DNA from: Dyadobacter sandarakinus
Lineage (GTDB): Bacteria > Bacteroidota > Bacteroidia > Cytophagales > Spirosomataceae
Direction of reading: 5' to 3'
Length of the DNA: 64,000 nt
NCBI RefSeq assembly: GCF_016894445.1
Contig: NZ_CP056775.1
Coordinates: 1,862,001 to 1,926,000, forward strand
The notes below the pieces were generated by a model that made no database searches, was not told the origin of the DNA, and saw nothing but the letters and a program-made list of their open reading frames with translations. Shown piece after piece: positions 44,469 through 52,900 of the stretch. Position 1 is the first letter of the stretch. Every line of letters begins with the position of its first letter. The position numbers and the translations under genes were made by a program.

Positions 44469-44951
44469 CTATTCAGCTATGTAAGGCCCGCCTGTTTCGC
44501 CCCAGCCCCATTTTGGCATGGGTTCGCTTTCTGTAACCGGATTGTCGGTGAGATGTGAATTGATGACAGCCAACCTGGTGCCCCATTCAATGTATCCCAC
44601 AAAAGCGGAGCGAAATTCGGGATCGCTTTTAAGCCCTACTTCGTCCGCCGTCTGCAAGAGAAGTTGCACCCAGCGCTGCCGTTTTTCTTCGGTGAGCATT
44701 TTCCCGATGTGCTTTCCAATCATGGACGCGTGGCTGCCATGATCCCGACCCGTATACAATTGCTCGCCGCCAAAAACCTCCGCGACAAAGTGGGCGACGT
44801 GCCTCTGATGATCCGGGGACATATTTTTGAAAACATCCCCTAATAGTTCATCCTGCAACACCTTCTCATAAAAACGGGAAAACAGGGTCTCGAAAGTATG
44901 CATATCTCCCGCCCATTGGTAGAGGGTTGGTACATCTTTTAATATAGGCAT
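44469..44951 (-). CDS. Group II truncated haemoglobin
   Basis: A 160-residue haem protein of the TrHbII (HbO) class, which binds oxygen or detoxifies nitric oxide and reactive species. Diagnostic residues are all visible: YQWAGD (residues 11-16), proximal His81 in MIGKHIGKML, and the class-typical Trp94 in RQRWVQLL. Late blocks are PEFRSAFVGYIEWGTRLAVI. A C-terminal tail of about 30 residues extends past the globin fold. A single gene on the minus strand. A cupin gene in the same direction lies upstream, 61 bases away. Confidence 0.9.
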   Translation of the reverse strand: MPILKDVPTLYQWAGDMHTFETLFSRFYEKVLQDELLGDVFKNMSPDHQRHVAHFVAEVFGGEQLYTGRDHGSHASMIGKHIGKMLTEEKRQRWVQLLLQTADEVGLKSDPEFRSAFVGYIEWGTRLAVINSHLTDNPVTESEPMPKWGWGETGGPYIAE

Positions 44952-45012
44952 AGACAGATTGAATTTACAGGTAAGCAGGCTATCGGAAGCCTCTAAAATT
45001 CAGAAAAGCACG

Positions 45013-45576
45013 CTATATTTTCAATGGCGGCCCGACGACTTTCATTTCATTGGCCTCGAATATTTTGGCGACTTCTTCCTGCGAGGGTTCGTGATCCAAA
45101 GCTGCCATTTGTGTGAAGAAGTTTTCCAGTTTTCCGGCCGGCTGCAGGGTGACCAGCATTTTGCCTTTGGGGGATGCCTGCGTCCAGGCGTGCGGGACTT
45201 GGCGGGGAAGAAAGATGCTCTCACCTACGGTAAGGCTGAACCTTTCTTTGCCTACCAGAAACTCGTAAGCACCTTCGATCACATAAAAAACTTCGTCCTG
45301 CGCAGGGTGCACATGCAGCGGAGTGCCGCGGCCCTGGCTGAGGGAAGTTTGCTCAAACATCGCCAGCCCGCCATTTGTATCGCTGCCGGAAATCTTAATA
45401 TCAAGCACATTTGCATTAACACCTTTCAACTGAATGTGGCCGTACTTGCGACCTTCGCCTGCTTTGGTTTTAAAAGCTTTTCCAATCTCCGCTGCCAGGC
45501 TCGCAACCTTGCCCCATACGACCGCAGGACATAAAGCAACCCCTGCGAGACTTCCGATAAATGCATGCCTTTTCAT
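45013..45576 (-). CDS. Exported cupin-domain protein
   Basis: A 187-residue protein from the ATG at 45576, which starts a signal-like segment (MKRHAFIGSLAGVALCPAVV). The longer frame from 45663 has a poor N-terminus. Residues about 85-160 are a single RmlC-type cupin with the two usual motifs: TPLHVHPAQDEVFYVIEGAY, holding two His and a Glu metal ligand, and GESIFLPRQVPHAW. The metal and substrate are unknown. It shares direction with the haemoglobin gene 61 bases downstream. Confidence 0.87.
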   Translation of the reverse strand: MKRHAFIGSLAGVALCPAVVWGKVASLAAEIGKAFKTKAGEGRKYGHIQLKGVNANVLDIKISGSDTNGGLAMFEQTSLSQGRGTPLHVHPAQDEVFYVIEGAYEFLVGKERFSLTVGESIFLPRQVPHAWTQASPKGKMLVTLQPAGKLENFFTQMAALDHEPSQEEVAKIFEANEMKVVGPPLKI

Positions 45577-45873
45577 AGAACAGATCAGGTAAAAAGTGAG
45601 AAATTCCTGAACGAATGTGCTTTGTGTGAGGAAGATATGGAAGAACAAAGCTGCAAGACCCAATTTAACAACAAACCGTCTGATGTGTATTACCTATGAG
45701 TAAATTTAACTGTTTACGGAAATTTAGTTGGGACTTTCCCAGAGGCGATCCATTCAGCGGAGTAGATCCTCCGATCGTGCGAATCGCCTTTTTTGATACC
45801 TATGAAACAAACGGCGCCGCAACTAGAATCATGGGCACCAAGCTTTCACCAGTGCAATGGTTTCTGATTTCAA
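45577..45873. other. Intergenic region without a convincing gene
   Basis: 297 bases between the cupin and DinB genes, both on the minus strand. A plus-strand frame at 45696 has no family character. Confidence 0.4.
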
Positions 45874-46398
45874 TCATTTTGACAATCTCAGACCAAAATC
45901 ATACCGCTTTTCAACCACCCGGCTTATCATTCCAATCTGCCCGCAGTGATACATGGTGTGTTTAATATTCCAATCGATTGCCTCGAATTTTGTGGTGGCA
46001 ATGGGATGCGGCACGGGTGTGGGTTCCAATGGGTCGGCGAGCTCCGCAACTGACAGGGAGGACAGCACCTCGACAGACTTTTGCTGCATTACTTTCAGAG
46101 CTTCGTACAACCTTACCGGATCTACCTTTCCTACCGAAAGAGAGGGATTGGCTACCGTAAAAAGCTCGCTGTATTCCTTGATGGGAAGCTTTTGAAGCAC
46201 ATCCATTTGGTGGCCCCTGATGACCATGACCGAGTGAAAGTAGTGACTGACGATCAAATGCCCTACCTGCCAGTTGATGCTGGTATCCACAACGTCGGGA
46301 ATGAGATCCCATTTACCTACCGGCACTGCATCAAGCAGCCGGTTTGTCCATTCGTAAGCATTGATTGTCTGTTGTATTAAAAGTTCGGGTTCTGTCAT
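45874..46398 (-). CDS. DinB-like four-helix-bundle protein
   Basis: A 174-residue protein of the DinB/YfiT-like superfamily, four-helix bundles that hold a metal through three histidines. The visible ligands are His47 in WQVGHLIVSHYF and the pair in WNIKHTMYHCGQIG near residues 145-155. Some members are thiol-dependent transferases for low-molecular-weight thiols, many are uncharacterised. It lies alone next to a hydrolase remnant on the other strand. Confidence 0.85.
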   Translation of the reverse strand: MTEPELLIQQTINAYEWTNRLLDAVPVGKWDLIPDVVDTSINWQVGHLIVSHYFHSVMVIRGHQMDVLQKLPIKEYSELFTVANPSLSVGKVDPVRLYEALKVMQQKSVEVLSSLSVAELADPLEPTPVPHPIATTKFEAIDWNIKHTMYHCGQIGMISRVVEKRYDFGLRLSK

Positions 46399-46518
46399 TG
46401 GAATAGGAAAGCTTGATTACAATTTTGATTTTGTCAAAGATCTGCTTCTTATATGTAGCATTCAACCTCCTTTTCCTCAAAACTGACATTTAGATATGTT
46501 CTTGCTTCGATATTTTTT

Positions 46519-46792
46519 ATGGCTGGAAATGCCAGTCGGCAGGTATTAGATACACTTTTGGAAGGAAGTAATTCAAAACTCCACATCAGGATTGTCAAGG
46601 GAGAAAACACACCTATTCTCTTTGAATGCGGCGGCGGACTTGATGCATCACAGTGGGATTCTATTGCGCTCGTATTACATGATCAGCTTAAAGCCACAGC
46701 TCGCAGAAGACAGCTCTCACAGTATCGCGGATGACCAGCCGGGGCTGGTTATTAAATCAATTGGAGATTTCTATCGGGAACTCATTCATTGA
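46519..46792 (+). pseudogene. Remnant of an alpha/beta hydrolase, middle deleted
   Basis: The first frame (46519-46734) keeps the N-terminal part of a hydrolase: LHIRIVKGENTPILFECGGG (oxyanion-hole region), then LDASQWDSIALVL. A second frame, shifted, carries the last part: LAEDSSHSIADDQPGLVIKS, where the family has its catalytic His, followed by a natural end at 46792. Everything between, about 170-200 residues including the nucleophile elbow, is missing. The pattern matches the deletions in the sulfatase and racemase pseudogenes nearby. Confidence 0.75.
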
Positions 46793-46876
46793 CCTAAGCT
46801 TGGTTAATAATGATACTTACTTTCTTTACCTTCAAAACTCAAAAGCCAACCTACCCTCAACTGGCAGCGCATCTCC

Positions 46877-47434
46877 ATGAAGACCTTTGCTCATAGCCTT
46901 GCTTTTTCTTTACTGTTACTCCTTTCACTATCCTGCAAAAAGAAAGCTGAACCTGAGCCTCAACCTGAAATTGACAATCGTGTGAGAATTCCTGACACGG
47001 GTTTTGTTTTCGGAATGATTGAGAATAGCATATTTGAGATTACTCAACGACCTTCCTGCGACAGGGACGTGACGCTGAATCATATTAGTTTCCGGCTTCG
47101 TCCAGCCACAGCGGGAGAGTCCCCGGACGTGCAGGCATGCGGCGACATCAATCCAGCGGATGGAACGATGGTCACCGGGTCGGTGCTGGTCGCTGACGTT
47201 TCGTACTATTCGGGGCTTGTGCAGGTGTGGGTTGGAATTCAAAAGTCAGCTGGAAAAGGCAATGCGGCAAAGATCATTCTTTATGACCTCGACGGCAAGA
47301 TTGTCGACACGACGCTTGTTCCAGCAGGCACAATGCATATGCCCATCTATTTGAAAAAGAACCTTTCCCGCCTCAAAGAAGTAGCAATTATTGCAACCAG
47401 GGACGTAAGCGTTTCAGACCTGGCTTTTTATTAA
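46877..47434 (+). CDS. Lipoprotein, hypothetical
   Basis: A 185-residue protein with a lipoprotein signal (FSLLLLLSLSCKKKAEPEPQ) and a beta-rich body (FVFGMIENSIFEITQRPSCD, then VQVWVGIQKSAGKGNAAKII). Two cysteines in the body (about residues 60 and 87) could pair. No family recognised. Its Glu-Pro-rich linker after the lipobox resembles that of the PQQ-like lipoprotein at 59000, but the folds differ. Confidence 0.7.
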   Translation: MKTFAHSLAFSLLLLLSLSCKKKAEPEPQPEIDNRVRIPDTGFVFGMIENSIFEITQRPSCDRDVTLNHISFRLRPATAGESPDVQACGDINPADGTMVTGSVLVADVSYYSGLVQVWVGIQKSAGKGNAAKIILYDLDGKIVDTTLVPAGTMHMPIYLKKNLSRLKEVAIIATRDVSVSDLAFY

Positions 47435-47595
47435 AAAATGCAAGAACTGCTACCTGATTAACTACATCGGCGAATCAAGTACCAAGCGACAGTTATGGAC
47501 GCATTGCCGCAAACTCAGTAACCGCAAAGCTGCACTACCTGGCGATATGCAATATACCCGGCCTGCTAGCTGAAAAGCGAGCCCGTGTACATATC

Positions 47596-47742
47596 TCAAA
47601 GATCTTTAATCCATTGGGACGCGTCACCTTGCGAGGGAAGCTCTTTGACCTTGCTGCCGTAGGTGCGAATAAGCTGGTCGGCTGCTGCGGAATCCCCGGG
47701 CTCAGCTGCTTGTGGACTGTCTGTTTGCGGTTGTGTGCTCAT
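47596..47742 (-). CDS. Small hypothetical protein of 48 residues
   Basis: ATG at 47742 to TGA at 47596. The protein has a disordered Gln/Pro/Ala-rich N-terminus (MSTQPQTDSPQAAEPGDSAA) and a short helical C-terminus ending SQWIKDL. It is cytosolic with no signal or cysteine. Composition and codon use look coding. No family recognised. It is divergent from the helix-turn-helix gene at 47923. Confidence 0.45.
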   Translation of the reverse strand: MSTQPQTDSPQAAEPGDSAAADQLIRTYGSKVKELPSQGDASQWIKDL

Positions 47743-47922
47743 TTAGTTGCATGTTAAGTGTGGTACAAGCCTTGCCTTTACGCTGACTGCAAAGCACCGA
47801 TTGTTGCGCCCCGGTCTCAAAAACATAGCCAGGTAAATTACACCCCCGGGGCCTGTAAAATATCCGGCAACATCCCGGCAGATTTCCATAAATTGCCTTT
47901 TTAACCAAAAACCGATTTCAGC

Positions 47923-48330
47923 ATGACACATACTACCTCCAACCCGAAGATTCACGAAGGCCGCAATTTGAAACGTTTCCGCGAGATGCTGGGGATCAAG
48001 CAGGACGCGCTCGCATTCGAACTTGGCGAAGACTGGAACCAGCAAAGAATTTCCGTTTTGGAACAACAAGAAAAGATCGATTCAGAGATTTTGGAGCAGG
48101 TTGCGGCTATTCTGAAGATTCCAGGCGAGGCAATTCGGAATTTTGATGAGCAACAGGCAATTAATATTATTTCCAACACTTTCGACAATGGATCGGCGAT
48201 ATACCAAACCAACAATAACCCGGTCGACAAACTAATGCAGCTTCATGAGGAGAAAATTGCTTTGTATGAGCGGATGTTGAAGGAGAAGGATGAGATGATG
48301 GAGCGGTTGGAGCAGTTGATTGGGAAATAG
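47923..48330 (+). CDS. XRE-type helix-turn-helix regulator
   Basis: A 135-residue protein. Residues 14-70 are a Cro/C1-type helix-turn-helix (NLKRFREMLGIKQDALAFEL, then QRISVLEQQEKID). The C-terminal part from about residue 100 is a coiled coil (LHEEKIALYERMLKEKDEMM), probably for dimerisation. It is 35 bases upstream of the HigA-like gene and in the same direction. It is not a toxin. Confidence 0.82.
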   Translation: MTHTTSNPKIHEGRNLKRFREMLGIKQDALAFELGEDWNQQRISVLEQQEKIDSEILEQVAAILKIPGEAIRNFDEQQAINIISNTFDNGSAIYQTNNNPVDKLMQLHEEKIALYERMLKEKDEMMERLEQLIGK

Positions 48331-48365
48331 CAGGAAATAGCACACTATTAAACAGTAGGAATAAT

Positions 48366-48689
48366 ATGGCTTTATTTGATCCAGCCCATGCGGGCGGATT
48401 TATTCGAGAAACCCTGGACTGGATTTATCAGGAAACAGGGCAAAAATTTACAGTTGAGCAGGTTGCCGCAGTATTAGGGACAACCCATAAAACGTTGTCT
48501 CCGATTATTAATGGAAAATCTGCGGTGTCGCCGGAAATGGCAATTCGTTTAGGCGCGGCATTCCCTAACACGGACGCAGAGTTTTGGTTAGCCGTACAGA
48601 AAAACTATGATCTTGCACAGGCGAGGAAGCGGGTTGATGCTTCTAAAATTCGTGGGCTATGGGAGCCGAAGGTATTGCAGCAAGTATAA
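48366..48689 (+). CDS. HigA-family antitoxin-like protein without a HigB partner
   Basis: A 107-residue protein matching HigA antitoxins: HAGGFIRETLDWIYQETGQ, then the helix-turn-helix QVAAVLGTTHKTLSPIINGK, and the classic tail AIRLGAAFPNTDAEFWLAVQ with NYDLAQAR. In this family higB normally sits just before higA. Here the preceding gene is another DNA-binding protein, and the 143 bases after it hold no gene, so the antitoxin is alone. It may act as a stand-alone regulator or protect against a HigB encoded elsewhere. Confidence 0.85.
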   Translation: MALFDPAHAGGFIRETLDWIYQETGQKFTVEQVAAVLGTTHKTLSPIINGKSAVSPEMAIRLGAAFPNTDAEFWLAVQKNYDLAQARKRVDASKIRGLWEPKVLQQV

Positions 48690-48832
48690 TTTTTTTAATC
48701 TATTTAAACCTACGTTGTTTTCCGGCCAAATGCCTTGTATTCTATTTAGCCGATTAATAGGGTAATGTTGCATTCATGTTATAAGGGGTAGCATTTGAAT
48801 TGTAGTTAATGGTAAATAATTATGCGTCGCAA

Positions 48833-49153
48833 TTAGTTACCCACCTTAACCCCAATCAACTCCACTCCCAAAACCTCCTCAATCCGTACAATCGTCTCAA
48901 TCGTAAAATTGCTGTTTCCTTTCACCCAGGAATTTACAGTCTGAGGTGTTACGTGCAATTTCTCTGCTAAATCCTTCTGGCTCATCCCAATGTGTCTCAA
49001 CCGGGCGAGAATATTTACGGCAATAATCCTCGACTTTTCAAGTGCTTTCGGATTTTCAGCTTTACGCGCTGCGCGCTCTTTCCATTTGCTGGATTCAGCG
49101 GCCGTAACCGACTCCAATTTTTGCAATATATCTTCTCTTGTTTGCATAGTCAT
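48833..49153 (-). CDS. Helix-turn-helix antitoxin-like protein
   Basis: A 106-residue protein. The first half is a charged helix (REDILQKLESVTAAESSKWK). The second is a Cro/C1 helix-turn-helix (GMSQKDLAEKLHVTPQTVNS, then FTIETIVRIEEVLGVELIGV). Its ATG overlaps the stop of the gene before it by 4 bases, the usual coupling of toxin-antitoxin pairs with the toxin first. Start could also be the Met two codons on. Confidence 0.82.
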   Translation of the reverse strand: MTMQTREDILQKLESVTAAESSKWKERAARKAENPKALEKSRIIAVNILARLRHIGMSQKDLAEKLHVTPQTVNSWVKGNSNFTIETIVRIEEVLGVELIGVKVGN

Positions 49154-49707
49154 TCAAAATCAATGTATCCCCAATCCTCCACGGTTTCAATATTCATTTC
49201 TCTTAAAAACTTCACCAGCACTCCCTGCTTTTTGAGTTCCTCCTGCAAATGTTCACGCTCATTCATGGTTTTTGTCAGTTTGATGGCACTGCCGGAGATT
49301 ACAAAAAATTCGTAGTGAAGTCGAACAGCATAAATTCTGAGCCATGATTTTGCGCCGGTTCCATAAGCTTTGCTCTTTTCATTTACGATTTTAATTCTCT
49401 CAGTTTTGTCAAGCGGCTTGAAAATATCTCCCAACCTTCTATCCAGAACCTGTCCTTGCGCCACACTTAATAATTGCCTTTCAAATGCATCGGCTTCTGA
49501 CAGGGTGATCGAAATTGCCTGGTTTATTGAGCAGTAGCCGTAAAAATCTTTTACAAGATCCTGCCGATGTGTGGTAAAAAATGCATCCAAATACTCCGGA
49601 TCGTTCCAGCAGTCAAATGCGCGGTCAAATTCGTTTTCCTCATTTCCTTCAAAACGCGCTGCCCACAGCGTTTCAGGTATAATACGGGTAAGCTCAACAA
49701 TCTTCAT
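49150..49707 (-). CDS. Toxin-like protein of the RelE/HigB-2 type with N-terminal extension (putative)
   Basis: A 185-residue protein from the ATG at 49707, supported by a -7 box at 49752-49759. The C-terminal part (RIYAVRLHYEFFVISGSAIK, then LTKTMNEREHLQEELKKQ) resembles phage Gp49/HigB-2 type mRNA interferases, which end in a basic helical tail. The first 80-90 residues (VELTRIIPETLWAARFEGNE...) are not part of that fold and match nothing I know. Gene order and the 4-base overlap with a helix-turn-helix partner fit a type II toxin-antitoxin module. Catalytic residues cannot be named with confidence. Confidence 0.6.
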   Translation of the reverse strand: MKIVELTRIIPETLWAARFEGNEENEFDRAFDCWNDPEYLDAFFTTHRQDLVKDFYGYCSINQAISITLSEADAFERQLLSVAQGQVLDRRLGDIFKPLDKTERIKIVNEKSKAYGTGAKSWLRIYAVRLHYEFFVISGSAIKLTKTMNEREHLQEELKKQGVLVKFLREMNIETVEDWGYIDFE

Positions 49708-49751
49708 GAATATTACCGCACGTTTGCGGCTCGATAATGTGTGTACAAACT

Positions 49752-49759
49752 CAAATGTA
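49752..49759 (-). promoter_or_regulatory. -7 box of the toxin-like/antitoxin-like pair
   Basis: Minus-strand TACATTTG matches TAnnTTTG, 44 bases before the ATG at 49707. No well-spaced -33 TTG. Confidence 0.4.
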
Positions 49760-49961
49760 TTCGTTTTCAAAGCTAGTAAAGTTTTAATCAAATCAGATTA
49801 TAACCTTATTTTTAAATGCTGATGCAGGTTGATAGTAAAGTAGCTGTCTTGGGCAAAGTGCACTCTGACAATAAGTAAGCTAGACAGGTAATTAACAAAA
49901 GGAGTCATGCTCTATGACTCCAAAAACTCCCCCTTCCTAAGCCCCCGCATTCACTTAGGCT

Positions 49962-49996
49962 TATAAAAAAACAGATGCAGCAAGCTGCATCTGTTT
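49962..49996 (-). terminator. Intrinsic terminator of the seven-module operon
   Basis: Perfect 13-bp stem (AAACAGATGCAGC and its complement) with a 2-base spacer, followed on the minus strand by a run of T. It begins 3 bases after the stop of the 1417-residue protein. Confidence 0.85.
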
Positions 49997-49998
49997 CC

Positions 49999-52900
49999 CT
50001 ACTCTTTCACAATCCGCACGACCTGCTTGCCTTTCGGATGCTCTATTTTTAACAAATAACTTCCCGAAGGATGATGCAGCATGTCCACTTCTGCGTCGGT
50101 TGCTGTAATGCTTTTTGTCCAGATCACCTGCCCGTTCGCGCCGTAGAGGGTCAGGGTACGCTTGTGGCTCGTTTTGAAATGCAGCTGTACGCGCTCCCGC
50201 GTCGGATTGGGTCCGAAGGTGATTGGCTCTGCAACCACTCCCGGTTCTTCTGCGCCCAGAATCACCGTCACCAACACCGACGATGGCTGGGTGACCATAC
50301 CAATTCCGCATCCGTTGGACACCGACAGCAATTTGAAATAGGCGGAAGGCTCCTTGCTTGAAATGAGCAGGGTATCGGGCGAGCGGTCCGCATAGCGGGA
50401 AACTGCCCTGAGGTCATTCCCATAATCATACCGCCACGGCCCTGTGCCTGTGAGCAGTACCACTGCCCTAGCATTGCCGTTTTCATCCAGTAATGCTTCG
50501 CTGCCCGCAAAGGCTGCCGTCGCCTTGGTACCCGATCCCAGGCCAACCGGAGAGTCGGACGAAGCGGTATTGGCATCGCTCGCAGTGATGCGGATGCGGT
50601 ACGTTTCCGTGGTCAAAAATCCGGAAGGCACCACGATTGCCAGCGGCGAAGCCTTGCCGGTGGAAGGCACGGTGGTCACGAGTTTGCCCTGACTGTCATA
50701 GAACCGGACCGAAAAACTGTTGTTTTGCGAGAAAGTACCCGAGGTCACGAAATAGACATTCAGTGTATCCTTTTCGCACAACATACTTTTGTTCAATCCG
50801 GTGACCCGTACAGTTCTGGCTGCGGCCGCGTTGACGGTCACGGTGGCACTGCCGGATACTTTTGCAGCACCGCAGGAGCCTGTTGCCGACCGGATCGAAT
50901 AGGTAGTCGTCACGGAAGGTTTAACCGATGCATAGTAGGCCGTACCGCTTCCCCAGGACGAAAATGAAAACCGGGTACCATCGGACAAGACCACATCCAA
51001 AGGTATATTTCCTTCATTGGTCGCCCGGAAAAGCAGGTTTGCGGATTCCCCGGCATTGATCGTGGTGTTGCCGGTAAGCTCGATATCCGGCGTGGAAAGC
51101 AGCGTAATCAGCCGCGACTCGGACAGCTCCGAACCCGAAACTCCGCACACCAGCTGATACGACCCGCCCGGAAGTCCCGCAGGCATCGGGATGGTCATGG
51201 TGCCGGACACGGCATTTACCGACATGAGGTCAAACCGGGTATCATTCATGTTTTTCAAGAAAAAAACGATCTTTTCTCCCGGCGGAATATCGCCTGCAAC
51301 TTTGTAAGTAACGTTCAGCCCCTGTCCGCTGCACAGGCTGGTTGCCTCAGTTTGAAAAGTCACGATTTGCGGCTTGATACGCACCGGCACACTGCCCGAT
51401 ACCGTGCCAAAACCGCATTGGTTGCTCACGGATTGCAGCTCAAAAACCGTCCCCTTGCTCAGCTGGTAAGATACCGAAGCCGGTGAAGTCGTCGCTGTAA
51501 AGTCTCCCCGGTCTTTTACGATTAATTCCCAGGGCCCCGCGCCTGTCAGGATGTAGTTGATGTAAACCGGTTGTCCGTAGTCGATCTCGGCATTGGACTG
51601 GTTATCGGAACTGAGCGTTGCGGTGGGTATTTTGTTTACATAAATCCTGTTACCCCCCGCGCTGATCCCCGCGTCTGTCATGATCCGTACAAAATACTCT
51701 CCCTCCATGGAAGCCGGAATGGTATATCTGAAATCTTCTACAACCGATTTCGTCGCGATGGTGGTGTAAGTGCTGGCATCCTTGCTGACCTGCAACAAAT
51801 AGCTGGTACCTGCCGGAGCCACTCCGCCGCTGACTTCAAACCCGACCACTAGCTCCTGCCCTGCGCAGAAGGCTTTATCATCCGGAAAATATTTCATTGA
51901 CAAATTATACCCTTTCCAGAACAGGTAGACCGTGTGGTTCACTTCCGTGGTACCGCAGGCATTGGTCAGCGATTTGAGCGTGAAAGCCACTACTTTCGAC
52001 CGCGGCATTGCAGGACGGAAAGCATCATATTGCAAAACCTGTTCGAAGTGGTAATCTTTCGTACCGTCGGTATATTCAGCAGTGTAGGGCGAATAGCTGT
52101 TGAGCTGCGTGTAAATGTAAGGTCGCTCGTCCAGGTTGAAAACCCTCGGGCGATCGGCGCCGGGACCGCCCAGCTCTCCGGGATACAGCAGAACCGGCTT
52201 GGTATCAAAGATGATCGGCAGCTCCGAGCCGGCCTCCACCTGCGGCTGGGTAGACCTGATCAGGACACCTGAATATGCATTCTGGTTGAGCAGTGAAGCG
52301 GGTATTTTGTAGCGGCCCGGCTTGGTCACTGTAAGCCAGGGAGCGCCCGGATTGTCTCCCCGGATGATCTGAAATTCATTTCCGGCTGCAAATTTCCCGA
52401 AGGCCTCGAAGTACACTTCCACACTGTCCGGCCCGCACAGGTATTTTTGCGAAGACGGGTGCACGACGATCACCGGCTGCTGGCTGGTGTATGCATTGAC
52501 TGTAAGGCTGACCTTAGCCGGTTCACTGTTGGTGTAGCAGCCATTGAATACGGATTTGGGGCCATAGGTGCCGGTAGCGGGCACGAAGATCTTTTGTCCC
52601 AGCGGAACGTATTCGGCCGAAGTACGGTATCCCTGCTCGTCCGTCACCGTATAGGGTGTGCCGCCGGAAACATGCAGATCATACTCATAATATTGCTTTC
52701 CGGTAAGGATAACACCCTGGCGCGATTCGTACGAAACCCTCGGGATACCCCTGATATTAAAGCCGGATACATACTCGGACACCAGCTCGGGACTGGTTGT
52801 GCGGATCCTGAAATATTTGATGTTGAAATAACCTTCGTCGATCCAGGTCTCTGGTGAATGCGGTATCAAAAACTCGATGGAATCATTGACTATTTTTCCT

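Noticed and set aside
45696..45965. 89-residue plus-strand frame between cupin and DinB genes
   Set aside because: Overlaps the end of the DinB gene antisense, no family character.
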